Shown: positions 41,988 to 52,819 of the stretch, one piece after another
How positions within the stretch are numbered: position 1 is the stretch's first letter
Layout: the number at the start of each line of letters is the position of its first letter
From: Bos javanicus
Taxonomy: Eukaryota; Chordata; Mammalia; Artiodactyla; Bovidae
Assembly (NCBI RefSeq): GCF_032452875.1
Contig: NC_083875.1
Span: 73,802,178-73,866,177, forward strand
DNA length: 64,000 nucleotides
Direction of reading: 5' to 3'
Position numbers and translations under genes: made by a program
Notes under the pieces: model-generated
What the model was told of the DNA's origin: nothing
The model's database searches: none
What the model saw: the letters and a program-made list of their open reading frames with translations, nothing else

Positions 41988-42325
41988 AAAGATAAGGATT
42001 GTTTTGGGGAGGAGGTGAGTTGATGTGAATTGTTTGGTTTCTATAGGTGTCTCCATAGCCAGAAGCTTCCATATTCAACCACACACCTTGGGAAGCAGTT
42101 CTTTGGCCTGCACGTGAGCCAGCTGGGCCCAATCGGCTCTTCCTTTGAAAACTCATTTCCCTTCAAACCACTTGCAGAGAGCACACATGCTCTCTGGCTG
42201 CCCTGGCCTTCTCTGTCACCTAAAAACCCTGACTTCTAATCCAGACTCAGATATTAAAGGCATGATAAGGTGGGTCTTTCAAGAGTTCACCTTCTACAGT
42301 AGAGAACACATGCAAAAAAGTCTAC

Positions 42326-42532
42326 TGTTGTTTACTCCTTAAGTCGTGTCCGACTCTTTGTGATCCTGTGGACTGGAGCCCACCAGGCTCTCTGTCCATG
42401 GGATTCTCCAGACAAGAATACTGGAGTGGGTTGCCATTTCCTTCGCCAGAGGATCTTCCCAACCCAGGGATCGAACCCGTGTCTCCTGCGTTGACAGACA
42501 GATTCTTTACCACTGAGCCACCTGGGAAGCCA
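42326..42532 (-). repeat. Bov-tA SINE with 14-bp target duplication
   Basis: TGTTGTTTACTCCTTAAGTCG to GCCACCTGGGAAGCC. Flanks GCAAAAAAGTCTAC (42312-42325) and GCAAAAAAGTCCAC (42533-42546) differ at one base. Confidence 0.96.
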
Positions 42533-42743
42533 GCAAAAAAGTCCACCCTTGATCAAACAGCAGTGAGGAAGGAAGCCAAAGAGAACTCATCATAGAAATT
42601 ATGTATCCCACAGCCAAACACTTACAATAGTAAATTTTGTTCATATCTGTGTATTTCTATACAAAATATACTTGCATATCTACATTTCATATTCCCAGTG
42701 AGATAAATATCTTCCAATTTTTAGGTTAGAAAACTAACGTGAG

Positions 42744-42975
42744 GGACTTCCCTGGTAGCCCAGTGGATTAGAATCCACCTGTCAATGCAGGGGACATGGG
42801 TTTGATCCCTGGTCCAGGAAGATTCCACACGCTACAGGAAACTAAAGCCCATGCGCCGCCAACTACTGAGCCTGTGCTGCTAGAGCCCAGGCTCCACGAC
42901 AAGAAGCCCACACGCCACAACTAGCAAAGACCCAGCACAACCAAAAATAAATAAATCAATAAATAAATTTTAAAA
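42744..42975 (+). repeat. CHR-type tRNA-Glu SINE
   Basis: GGGACTTCCCTGGTAGCCCAG, GTTTGATCCCTGGTCCAGG, AACTACTGAGCCTGTGCTG and AAGACCCAGCACAACC, followed by an (AAAT)n tail. Confidence 0.9.
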
Positions 42976-43161
42976 AGAAAATGAAGGCAAAGAATGGTTA
43001 GGGGATTTGTCATAAAATTTGGACTCAAATCCAGATCTCTAAACTCTGTCACTGACGGTCTTCCACTCCAGGGCTAAGTTCTCTCAAGTTTAATGACAAA
43101 GTGGAGTTCCATTCTCAAATGCCTTGCTACAGACCTCCTCTCTCTGCATCCTTAAGATGCA

Positions 43162-43175
43162 GTAACCATGGTTAC
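43162..43175. other. 14-bp perfect palindrome
   Basis: GTAACCATGGTTAC is its own reverse complement. A related half-copy, AGTAACCGTGGTC, follows 22 bp later. It loosely resembles a degenerate RFX X-box. Confidence 0.6.
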
Positions 43176-43951
43176 CTGAAAAAACAAGTAACCGTGGTCT
43201 CACTGGGTACCCCCTACCAGGATTATTTTTCTCCACTGCTAGTTTCTGCAGCAAAGTCGGCCCGTGGAGTAGGGGACCTCTCCCCGCTCACAAGCCTTGG
43301 CTGGTACCACCTCTAGGTCTCAAAGCAGACAGAGGCAGCGGGACGTTTCCTGATGAGCTGGATGCTCGCGTGGAGCTCTTGACTCTGAAGCAGCAAGCTG
43401 CACTTCAGTAAATCGTGGTGGTTGGAGGAAAATAGACCTTCCTACATGTGCGAAGAAAACGTGTTGTTTTTCAGAGCCCTGATGTTGTTTATGCGGTACT
43501 TGGCAGCAACAACCATGGGGAGCTGATTACTGCATTTTTGCCTAATTATACCAGGTAAGTCCCATCTGATAGGCTTGGGTTTATTGTGGTGGTGTGTCCT
43601 TGGATACGGAAACCATCAACAGTTGGACCACAATCCATAAGATGTGAGTGGTGGGGTGAGGGCTGAGGGAGGGGAGGTTTGCTGGAAATTTCCTGCCCAC
43701 CTCCTGCTTTTGGAGTCTCTTTCTAGAAAGTTCCACATATGAGTAAATACTATTGTGTTTGTGGGGTAATGACTCAGTCTGAAAAGAACTGCCCCGTGTT
43801 GTCAAATACTTTACAAGCCAGGAAGTCACTGCAGCAGCCTGATGAGCAGGACTCAGCATTCCCAAACTCATTTCTTTGTTTAAAATACAGATTCTCAGAC
43901 CCTCCCAAACGATTAGAGTGCAACATGCCTGTAACAGGGTCCAGCATGATT

Positions 43952-44140
43952 GGTGTGTGTGTGCGTGCGTGCATACGTGCGCCCAGTTGTGTCTGACTCA
44001 TTGTGACCCCATGGACTGTAGCTCACCAGGCTCCTTTGTCCATGGGGTTCTCCAGGCAAGAATACTGGAGTGGGTTGCCATTTCCTTCTCCAGGGAATCT
44101 TCCCAACCGAGCAATCCAATTCGACTCTCTTGCATCTCCA
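43952..44140 (-). repeat. Bov-tA SINE
   Basis: (GT)n-like start, CCCAGTTGTGTCTGACTCATTG, CCATGGACTGTAGCTCACC and AATACTGGAGTGGGTTGCC. The tRNA-head complement is degraded. A T run follows at 44170-44187. Confidence 0.92.
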
Positions 44141-44239
44141 GAGACCATATTGTACATACAGTTTTTAAGCTTTTTTTTTTTTTTTTAATATATCACCAAT
44201 GTCTTTCATGTAATTAAATATACATCCACAGCATTGCTT

Positions 44240-44365
44240 TTGGAGAAGGAAATAGCAACCCACTCCAGTATTCTTGTTTGGGAAATCCCATGGACAGAAG
44301 ATACTGGTGGGCTACAGTCCATGGGGTTGCAAAGAGTTGGACACAACTGAGCAACTGAGCACCCA
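44240..44365 (+). repeat. Bov-A monomer with target duplication
   Basis: GGAGAAGGAAATAGCAACCC to GGACACAACTGAGCAACTG. Flanks CAGCATTGCTTT and CAGCATTACTTT indicate an 11-12-bp duplication with one mismatch. Confidence 0.92.
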
Positions 44366-44399
44366 CAGCATTACTTTAATATCTAAGTTGTTTTTCAGT

Positions 44400-44880
44400 A
44401 TAAGGATGTTTTGTTATTTATGATTGTTTACAGTTTTTCAGTCCTGTTAACAGTGCTTCAACAGTGCTTATTAACAGTGCTTCAGAATAAACAACCTTCA
44501 GGCAAACTCAATTGTTTCCCAAGTATATATTCCTAAAAGTAGAATTGTTGGGTTAAAGGGTACATACATTTTCTTTTTTTAAGGCTAGTACCATCAGGTA
44601 CTCTCCTGAGAGTGGAGAACTGTGTGTTAGAAAACCCCCACTTTCTTCTAATTTTGTCAACGTAGGTATTTTCATTTGTTTAAAAAAAAATCTTTGCCAC
44701 CTTGATAGGAAAAAAAAATGTTATCCTGTAGTTGCCTTAATTTGCTTTTATTTGATTATTAATGTGGTTAGGATTTTTACAAACATGTTTATTGCTTGAT
44801 TATATTCCTTCCTGAATTAACTCCTGATGTTCCTTACTAGCTTTTAGAGAGTTTTTCCCCCTTAATTTATAAGACCTCTA
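44400..44880 (-). repeat. Old L1 3' UTR
   Basis: Complement-strand L1M text: AAGTAGAATTGTTGGGTTAAAGGGTA, ATCTTTGCCACCTTGATAGG, GTTGCCTTAATTTGC and GATTATTAATGTGGTTAGG. A local AACAGTGCTT triplication lies at 44447-44483. Confidence 0.65.
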
Positions 44881-45769
44881 ACATTCACTTGTTTATCCAT
44901 AATGTATAATGTAGTGGCTGACAAAGAGTAGGCATAAAATGAACTTTGCTCAACAAGTAAATGAATTTTTTATGTGTAGGATAATATGTCATAGATAACA
45001 AATATGGTTTCAGTTTGTCCTTATCTTTTTGATTTAATAATTGAAACTTAGACATGCAAACATTTTCTTTTCATGTAATCACATATTTATGCTCAGTGGT
45101 TTCTGTCTTTGGGATCAAGCTTTTAGCAAGGCTCAAGTATAATAATTTTTTTAAATGCCTACATTAAAAAAATTTAATTAATGCCTACATTTAATTAAAA
45201 TATTTAATTCAAGTATGCTTCATTTTGTGATATGAAATTAGATATATAACTTTTTAAAATGCTTAATTAGTTGGCCCCACACCATTTGTTAAAAATTCCA
45301 TATTTTCCATTTTGACTTGAGATGTCTCCTCACCCATACAAATACTTCTGTATTTGTACTAGTTGTGTGCACAAAAACTGTTTATTTTTAAGTGTTTTCT
45401 TCTGTTGCATGACATTTCTGTGTGTTCCTGCAAAACCCCATATTCTTCTAATTACCGAAACTTAACATAGGTTTTAAAGTCTGGTAGGGCAAAGCCCTCT
45501 CATTTTTCAAAATGAGGGGTCCTATTTTAGCACCTTTATTTTTGCAGGTGAACTTTTGTAAAGTTTTCCCCAAACATTTTGTTGGTCCTTTGATTGGCAT
45601 TGTGTTAAATTTATTCATTAATTGACATCTTTACAATATTAAATCTTCCCACCTCTCCACCAGCTGGAAGTATTTTGTCCTTCCTCTGAACTCCCTCAGC
45701 ACTTTATACCTTTTTAAAAAATCACTTTCTAAGCTATACCCACCCAATTTTTCAAACCTGAAACCTGAG

Positions 45770-46330
45770 TCACTCCCTCCCTTTCCTTCCCCAACCTTCA
45801 CCCCATCCAATCAATCATCAAGTCCCGTCAGTGCTACCTCCTAAATTTCATCCACTTCTGCCTGTCCCCACCACCGGCACTCCAGTCCAAGCTGCCATCG
45901 TTTCTGGCTGGGGCCACCACACTGGCCTCAAACTGACCTCCCTGAATCCATCCTAGGTTCCAAACCATTCTCTCTGCTGCAGCTAAAAGGCTCCTTGAAA
46001 AGGCAAATCTGACCATGGCACTCCCAGCTTTAAACTATTCCAATAGCTCCCCATGGCACTTGGGATGCAGCCAAACAAGCAGGTTCAACCTCTCTTCCAG
46101 TTTGAACCCAACCTCTCTTTCACATTCTTTCTTCCCCGTTCCTAGTTACCGTCAAATACATCCCACATTCTTTCCCACCCCAGGGCCTTTGCACGTACTG
46201 TTTCCTGTGTTTGAACTGTCCTTAACCTTCTCCATTGGCTTAAGATTCCTCTGATATATATCCCCAGCATCCTCTATCACTCATCACATTTGTAATTGCT
46301 TGTTCAAGTCAGCCTCCATGATGATAACAC
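45770..46330 (+). repeat. L2/L3 (CR1-clade) LINE 3' region
   Basis: CATCCAATCAATCATCAAGTC, GTCCAAGCTGCCATCG, TGACCATGGCACTCCCAGC, AACTATTCCAATAGCTCCCCATG and AGGGCCTTTGCACGTACTGTTTCC are conserved L2-type phrases in the correct order. Confidence 0.75.
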
Positions 46331-46639
46331 TAATAATACTAATAATACACACCTTTCCAATAATAAGCTATAGCTACTCTCTATGTCAAACGCTTTCCAT
46401 GCACAGGTGTTCTATACCTGGCTTGTACCATTTTGTGAGAGCAGGTTGTTGACTTTTCAGGAATGCTGTGAGCCAGCTGATGTCATATTGGTAGTTTGAA
46501 ATCAGCCCTGGTGACAGTACCTGCACCATGGAAATCAGCAAATACAACAGACCAACGCGGGGCATGTTCAATTGATGCTTGCTTTAGGAATAAGTCAACC
46601 ATGTCTCAGCACATAAGGAAAACAGAACTCTTTGCTGAT

Positions 46640-46697
46640 GTGCATGCATGTTAAGTCACTTCAGTCATGTCCTACTCCTTGCTACCCTATGATGTGC
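46640..46697 (-). repeat. Bov-A scrap
   Basis: CATGTTAAGTCACTTCAGTCATGTCCTACTCCTTGCTACCCTATGA matches the outer end of the Bov-A body in reverse. Confidence 0.75.
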
Positions 46698-46734
46698 CAA
46701 CACTGCATTGCTAAACATAGGTCAGCAGGCAGGA

Positions 46735-46860
46735 TAGCCAGAGACCTGAGTCCTTGTTCTGACTCCACCTTGAATTGAACAGGCAAGTCATTTCTCCCTG
46801 GGTCTTAGCTTTCTCATCTGCAACAGATGGAGTTTGATCCAGTGTTCTTTGATGTCTTAT
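46735..46860 (+). repeat. MIR SINE
   Basis: GACCTGAGTCCTTGTTCTGACTCCACC, GGCAAGTCATTTCTCCCTGGGTCTTAGCTTTCTCATCTGCAA matches the MIR core. Confidence 0.75.
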
Positions 46861-46964
46861 TATCTTTAAAATTAGATTTACAGGTAACATAAAATCTATT
46901 ATCTTTACTACTGTGTGGGCTCCTTTTCTTTTTTTTAAACCAAGCACTGTGTTTTCTGTGAATC

Positions 46965-47230
46965 ATTTAGGCTCCTCTATTCTGTCTGGCAAGTTCCTTC
47001 TTTACTTTTGAAATGTCACTCTATGGTCAGCTCCTCCAGAAAGCCTTCCTTGGTTTCCCAAAGTGGGCCACCCCTGCTCAGTGCTCCTATAGCCCCTTTT
47101 GGATTTATATCTCTTTTAGGACTCAGCATGACTATTATAATCTACAGGTGTCTCTCTCTCTCTCTATCTAGAACTGTAAGCTGCTAGAGGAACACTGATA
47201 TTACTGACTTTGTGCCTTGAGTGATAATTT
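46965..47230 (+). repeat. L2 LINE 3' end
   Basis: CAGCTCCTCCAGAAAGCCTTCCTTGG, GGATTTATATCTCTTTTAGG and GAACTGTAAGCTGCTAGAGG, with a (TC)n insertion near 47153-47164. Confidence 0.7.
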
Positions 47231-47589
47231 AGAGCTGATGTTTGTTTATTGAATATATAGATTACATGGTTACCTGGGTCCTATCTTCAGAACTTCAGAT
47301 TTAATTAGTCTGGGATCCAGACTGAGCACTGATGCATTAAAGTGCGACCAAGGATGACAACCTCTGCTTTTGAAGGAATGTTATACATTTACACAGACAC
47401 ACACATATGCACATGTAAACACATATGGCCCCAAACATCTATAGCCCCACTGAGTATTGCTTGTTTGTTACTTCGGAAGAGAATTGAGGATTAATTGCAA
47501 TGCAGTTTTTATTCATCCTGCCTATCACTTTACAGGGCAGACCTGTCATCCATATTACAGTGGGTGCATTTGAGAAAGCAAAACTCTAT

Positions 47590-48000
47590 GTGTGAAATGA
47601 AATCCATTCCTCACCTGACTCCAGGGACAGTCCAAGCTCCTGTTTCATCCTACCCACTGACCACTCCATTTCTGTGTCCTTCACAGGCTCCTCCTTGTTT
47701 TCCTGAGCCCTACACTTAGCGCTTCTGATGCACCTGCCATCTTTAGACCTCTTCCATCTTGTAGCTATACTCCTTTCCACGGCCTCTCATCCAGCCCAGT
47801 GGCTTTAAATCCCATCTAAACGCTGACTACTCCCTTGTTTGGCATCCTCAGAGTTTTCCCATGCAAACCCCTTGTCCTACCTGCCTTTCCCACCTCATCT
47901 CCCATTGACTCCACTCCAGCCACACTGGCATTCTTGCTCTTCCCCAATGATGCCAGGCTTATCCCTGCCTCTCAGACTGTCATCTTTTCTCTGTCTAGGA
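47590..48000 (+). repeat. L2/L3-type LINE remnants
   Basis: CCACGGCCTCTCATCCAGCC, GTGGCTTTAAATCCCATCTAAACGCTGACTACTCC, then CACTCCAGCCACACTGGCATTCTTGC resemble two adjoining CR1-clade pieces. Confidence 0.55.
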
Positions 48001-48172
48001 CATTTGCCCCCAACCCATTGACTGCCAGGTGCTATTCTAGCTAACAATGGTGAACCACACAGAAAACACAGCCCTGAGGAGGCCTAGGGACAGAGGAAAT
48101 GTGAATGGACAGGAGAGGAGGTCAAAGAGATAAGGGGGGTGGGGACAGATTTCCACACCTGCGACACGTATC

Positions 48173-48381
48173 TTGGGATTCCCTGATGGCTCAAATGGTA
48201 AAAGAGTCTGCCTGCAATGCAGGAGACCTGGGTTCGATCCCTGGGTCGGGAAGATCCCCTGGGGAAGGAAATGGCAACCCATTCCAGTATTCTTGCCTGA
48301 AAAATCCCAGGAGGTGTCTGGCAGGCTACAGTCCATGGGGTCACAAAGAGTTAGACACGACTGAGAGACTTCACTTCACTT
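48173..48381 (+). repeat. Bov-tA SINE
   Basis: TTGGGATTCCCTGATGGCTC, GGTTCGATCCCTGGGTCGGG, GAAATGGCAACCCATTCCAG and GTTAGACACGACTGAGAGAC, ending TTCACTTCACTTC. Confidence 0.94.
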
Positions 48382-48394
48382 CAAAACACGTCTC

Positions 48395-48625
48395 TGCTCA
48401 ATGTTCCTTTCTCAGAGAGACCCTCCCTCATTCTCTATCCCTTCCTTATCATTGTCTGAAATTATATCATGTATGTTCTATGTTGACTGTCTCTGTCTAT
48501 AGTAGGCAAGGTTTATTAAGATGGAGGGCTTTATCTTGCCCACTTTTATATCCCAGAGCCTAGAACTGTGCTAGCCCACGGTAGGCATGTAGTAAATGTC
48601 CATTTGAATGACTGAAAAAGCTGTA
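48395..48625 (+). repeat. L2 LINE 3' end
   Basis: CAGAGAGACCCTCCCTCATTC, TTATATCCCAGAGCCTAGAACTGTGCTAGCCCACGGTAGGC and AAATGTCCATTTGAATGACTGA follow the L2 tail. Confidence 0.7.
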
Positions 48626-48949
48626 TCCCTTTGGGAGCTAGAATAGTAAATATTTTATAAATATTTTATTGCAAGTAACCCAACCAAGACATGCCTATCT
48701 CAGGAGAGAAAACTCAATAACAAAATGTTAAACATATACCTAAAATCATCCTTTTCCTTCTACTCCTAATTGATTGCTAATCAAACAATTTACACTTAAA
48801 TAATAATAGGAGGCTAAGTCCAAATGAGGAAGAAAACACTATAAAATAATATTATTAGAAATTTATAACAGGTCAGGTATATTTTCTTGATGATTTCTAT
48901 ACTTCTTTCCCTATACCTCTTATTTTTTTGTTCAGAGTAACAATATTCT

Positions 48950-49155
48950 GACTTCCCTGGTGGCTCAGTGGTAAAGAATCTGTCTGCCAATGCACAAAAA
49001 GCAGGTTGAATTCCAGGGTCAGGAAGATCCCCTGGAGGAGGAAATGGCAACCCACTCCAGTATTCTTTGCCTGGAGAATCCATAGACAGAGGAGCCTGAC
49101 GGGCTACAGTCGATGGGGTCGCAAAAGAGTCAGACACGACTTAGGGACTAAACAG
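48950..49155 (+). repeat. Bov-tA SINE with 9-bp target duplication
   Basis: GACTTCCCTGGTGGCTCAG to GTCAGACACGACTTAGGGAC. CAATATTCT flanks it at 48941-48949 and 49156-49164. Confidence 0.95.
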
Positions 49156-49169
49156 CAATATTCTAGCGG

Positions 49170-49665
49170 GTCTCCCTGCCTTCAGCTGTTCCCCAACTAA
49201 CTCAGGTTTCCTTTCCTGCTCTGCCTAGCTAAGTTCTAGTCTAAGTTCCATTGCATGGATCCCCACAGCTGTTGAACCAGCTTTTTCTTTCCTCCAGACA
49301 TCAACTCACCTCATCCTCTGCGTCTTTGCACTTAAGACTCCCATAGGAGGAACACGCTTCCTTTTTCTCTTTGCCTATCCAAATCCTCCCATCCTTAAAA
49401 ATGGTCTTCAGTATCATCTCCTCCTTGAACCCCATCCCTCTACTCTAGTTCATAGTAAACTCCCTTTTTGTGAAATTCATATTCCATTCTTTGGAAATAC
49501 TAAACAATTTGAACACTCTTAATTCGCCAGCTGCTCTGTTGCCTTCTCCAATAGTTTCTAAATTTCCAAATAGGGACCATGTCTTCTATGTTATTGTACC
49601 TTCCACCTGGAAAAAAGTAGTAGATACAATGTAGGCGTTCAATAAATATTGAACCAATTAGATCA
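49170..49665 (+). repeat. L2 LINE 3' region
   Basis: CATCCTCTGCGTCTTTGCAC, GGAACACGCTTCC, AGTATCATCTCCTCCTTGAACC, GGGACCATGTCTTCTATG and GGCGTTCAATAAATATTG match the order of an L2 end. The copy stops about 410 bp before exon 10's 3' boundary. Confidence 0.65.
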
Positions 49666-50077
49666 TTTCTACTTTCATAAAGTTTTAATATAATTTGAAT
49701 CCCTCTGCAGCATCATTAGGCAACTTTCCTGAATCCTTTTCAAGAAAATTTCGTTATAGCCAGCAACTCTGTCAAATATTTTATCTGATTTGTTTGGACA
49801 AAAGTCTATTCTAGCATGGTTCCAGCTGAGTTAAATTCATAAGGATGGAATCCTGAAATGAGCTGCCATGACCATTTCCCAGACTGTGCAGAAACTGCTT
49901 ACATAAAACACAGCATTAGATCAACACATCCCCTTTCAATGCCTATGACCCAGCCCACTCTTGCCACTCCAGTAGAAAGACCTATAAACCTTAGAATGAT
50001 TATAAAGTGGATAGGCTGGGAACCAGAGCAAAAGTGAACCAGGAACCACTCTCCCTTGGAATAATTTTCTTACCCAC

Positions 50078-50204
50078 CTGTGTAAATGAACCTCCCTGGA
50101 GCTCCTTTGCAGAACTGTTTGGATTTGTAAGACAATGTCACTTCTACGACCCCAGGGATGTGCCGAGGAGGAGTCTGAACTCTGATGGCATGAGGAGTTA
50201 TTAG
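50078..50204 (-). CDS. EBF2: EBF2 exon 10, second half of the TIG domain
   Basis: The acceptor CATTCCTCAG ends at 50205 on the minus strand. The exon starts CTAATAACTCC and ends TACACAG before donor GTGGGTAAG. It encodes LITPHAIRVQTPPRHIPGVV, then EVTLSYKSKQFCKGAPGRFIYT. This completes the Ig-like IPT/TIG fold that contributes to DNA contact and dimer geometry. The sequence is nearly invariant across the family. GAPGRF (rather than GTPGRF) favours EBF2. It has 42 codons and a final G that starts the Ala codon of exon 11. The overlapping plus-strand ORF at 50007-50204 is a shadow. Confidence 0.97.
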
Positions 50205-50609
50205 CTGAGGAATGAATAGGCAGGGAAATAAAGTATTTAGTATACATTACCACGGATATACTGAACACAGAAGCCTCGTGCACTGCTGTCTCCCAGGGCA
50301 ACCTGGTGCACTCACGGCACCCCTTGTGCCATGAACACCCTGTCCCTGTGTCTCAAGTGCTTCTGCCTCCTACCCTGGAATTACCTTTCAATCCAACCTG
50401 TTTATCCTTCCCTTCCTATTAGCCCAGCTCAAGTACCCGCCCCCAACCTCCTGTGTCCACCTAACCCCCATCCGTGTAGTCATTCCCTCCCCCAATTCCT
50501 ACACTGCCATGACCTCACAGATGGATTTGGCAATTTCCATATCCAACTTAGCACTGTTATATATCTTTTTGTAACTTGTCTTGTTTCTTTCTCATCACAG
50601 TAGAAAAAT

Positions 50610-50945
50610 TGGAAACTAGAGAAAAATAAAAAAATGTTACCATTGCATAACCCAGAGATAGCCATTATTCATCTTTGGCACATTTCCAGTACTTATCTAA
50701 GGATGTGTTATATAATCACATTTTACATCCATAGATACTGTTGTCCTGATTTTTTTCATTTAGCATTATATTGTAAGCATGTTCCCTTTTCCTGTGTAAT
50801 TAGAAATCTTTCAAATATAATTTTAAAGTAAATGATGATACTTTATTTATTTAACCATTCTCCTAGTACCCAATGTCTAGCCAATTTCTAATTTTTCACA
50901 ATTATAAACAATACTTATTACAGTGAATATTTCTTTTTAAGGGAT
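50610..50945 (-). repeat. Old L1 3' UTR fragment
   Basis: Complement-strand L1M style: AACCCAGAGATAGCCATTATTC, GATTTTTTTCATTTAGCATTATATTGTAAGCATG, ATTTAACCATTCTCCTAGTACC and AATTATAAACAATACTTATTACAGTGAAT. Confidence 0.65.
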
Positions 50946-51014
50946 CCATGCCTGCAGGAAATTGTGGCTTACATGTCTTTTAATCCCAGTACCCCACTTA
51001 TAATAGGTACTCAG

Positions 51015-51016
<2 letters not shown>

Positions 51017-51050
<34 letters not shown>
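51017..51050 (+). repeat. (TG)17 microsatellite near exon 9 donor
   Basis: An uninterrupted TG run. In EBF2 pre-mRNA it reads (CA)n and begins about 80 nt after the exon 9 splice donor. Confidence 0.97.
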
Positions 51051-51051
<1 letters not shown>

Positions 51052-51131
51052 CGTGTTGCTGACATTGCAGAATTACTAATTTCCCCAGATCAAAACAAAG
51101 GAAATCAGGGAAGTGAGTTGCCTTTGCCTAC

Positions 51132-51262
51132 CTCACTCCATACAAGCATGGTCCCAAACACCACTTGGAGGCCATCAAAGAAGTTGTCCCCAATAATGAT
51201 GACCATGGCTCCTCCAGTGGTCCAGCCTTCACTTGGGCTAATGGCTTTGATGCATGGAGTTG
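51132..51262 (-). CDS. EBF2: EBF2 exon 9, first half of the TIG domain
   Basis: The acceptor CTATCTTTTTAG ends at 51263 on the minus strand. The exon starts CAACTCCATGC and ends TGGAGTGAG before donor GTAGGC. It reads ATPCIKAISPSEGWTTGGA, then MVIIIGDNFFDGLQVVFGTM and LVWSE. This opens the IPT/TIG domain. The first Ala codon uses the last G of exon 8, giving DPSE-A-TPC, the form without the eight-residue insertion known from some EBF1 isoforms. VVFGT and GGAMV match EBF2 rather than EBF1. 43 codons after the split codon, frame open. Confidence 0.97.
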
Positions 51263-52819
51263 CTAAAAAGATAGGAAAGAAAAAGTCAAGTCTGTCTTTT
51301 GGTGGTTGAAGTTTGGAGTTCGGGGACTGACTGCTCTTGAAAGCTCTTGGTTATCTAAGAAGTTCAAGTTGAGCTTTGCTGACTTGCCGTCATTCCCTAA
51401 TTGGTTGTTGGTTTTCACCAGGTCATTAAAGCCTAATGAGTTGACCACTATATATGAAAACACTTAGCTAATTGTGCAAAGGGTGTTTTTAAAACTCTGT
51501 TGTTTTTCCCCATATTTTATAAGTTGATCACACTGGAAATGTGTAAATCCCTTTTCTCTCCCCACCTCCTCTGCCTCAAGATGTTAAGATTTACAAGGTC
51601 TGTTAATGTGCTAGAGAAAGAAGGAAAAAGTAAAATCTACCATAGTTGAAGACTCTTTTTTTTCTCTGGCGCTATCAAGAGACAATTTCTAATCACTTTC
51701 CTAACTTTGTAGGAAGGATTTTCCCTCCCTTCTTCCATATGTTCGAGGCCTCTGGACTTTACATCCCAACAGGAACCCAATATGGTTTTCAGGCCATAAC
51801 TAAAGTCAATCCATCACTCCATTTCCAGAGCTGACAGGGTCAGAGGTGGAGGAGAACTTTGGCAGGACTCCAAAAACATGAGCCCCCTTTGAACAGCCAG
51901 TCAATCACATCCAATCAGTCAAAAGAAACTGGATGGGTTCCTAGTTCTGAACCCTGGGATTTTCTTCTCCCCTTTCAGTGCCCGCTGCGGGAGAATTAAC
52001 ACCACTCCAAATTCTTTACTGATTCAATCATTTTCTTTCAGTTCATTAATTCCTATTTGAAATGATACAAGACACATTTTAAGGGCTGAGTTGGGGTGGG
52101 GGCTGGTGGGCAGTATACAGCAAGACAATACACAAAAATAGGAGCCTCACTTAGCCATTCATTCTGTATTACAAGAGCTTCTTACACCAATGAGTTGGGG
52201 AGCGTACACAAAAAAGAACTTGGATGGGATTTGCTTAGGTTTGTCAGTTATCTTCCTTGATATACTTTAATTTTTCGGACAACTTGAAGTTTAACTGTTA
52301 CCGGTATTCCTAATTACTTTAATGCACTTGGAAAAATTACCCAGAGCAGACCATGATTTTTTCTTGTCCAAGCAAACAAAAATCAATTAGTGTCAGTTTC
52401 ATTCTGCACATTGTTTTGTTTTGCCCACAATCTGTTTAAGCGCACATCTGACACTTATTCATACATGTCTGGCATGGTAATGTTCCTGTTTAACTAAGAT
52501 GTCATAGCACTACATTTGCCTGAAATGCCCATCTAGCAAAAAAATAAAGAGAGAGAGAGAAAGAAAAACTGACAGAACTGAATGAGAGAGCCAGAGAGTG
52601 GCAAGGGCCTGAATACTGGCTGTGAGATGTGGGGGGGTCATAACAGAGCAGGAAGAAGTCAATGTTTACAGCTTCATTTTAAATTTTAAAATCCACTCAG
52701 TCTTGCGGACATTCTCCACTCCTACTCAGAGACATCAATTTCACATTCAAACCAGGAAAAATTTGTGAAGAGCGTCATTTGTCTGCCAGGCTCAGTCCCT
52801 CCGGAAAGCACAGCCCTAC
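51263..52819 (-). other. EBF2: EBF2 intron 8 (1557 bp), free of young repeats
   Basis: Donor GTAGGGC after exon 8, acceptor CTATCTTTTTAG. No SINE or LINE was seen in the whole intron, only a short (GA)n near 52548-52562. The absence contrasts with the other introns and could reflect regulatory content around 52150-52540 (for example AAATCAATTAGTG and TTAGCACTACATTTGCC-like AT-rich text). Confidence 0.88.

Larger units (their letters stand above)
29925..50077 (-). other. EBF2: EBF2 intron 10 (20,153 bp)
   Basis: Donor GTGGGTAAG after exon 10, acceptor TTTTTCAG before exon 11. It is dense in L1, L2/CR1, MIR, CHR, BOV-A2 and Bov-tA elements (listed separately). Gaps with nothing recognisable: 29925-30289, 30931-31019, 31831-32399 (T run near 32231), 35131-35878, 36616-36907, 37230-37727, 37906-39584, 39810-40009, 40239-40592, 40810-41890, 41988-42325, 42976-43951, 44881-45769, 46331-46639, 47231-47589 and 49666-50077. 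The repeat-poor block 37906-38790 could hold regulatory sequence. Confidence 0.9.
50205..51131 (-). other. EBF2: EBF2 intron 9 (927 bp)
   Basis: Donor GTAGGC after exon 9, acceptor CATTCCTCAG. It contains an old L1 piece and a (TG)n tract close to the donor. Nothing recognisable was seen at 50205-50609. Confidence 0.93.
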
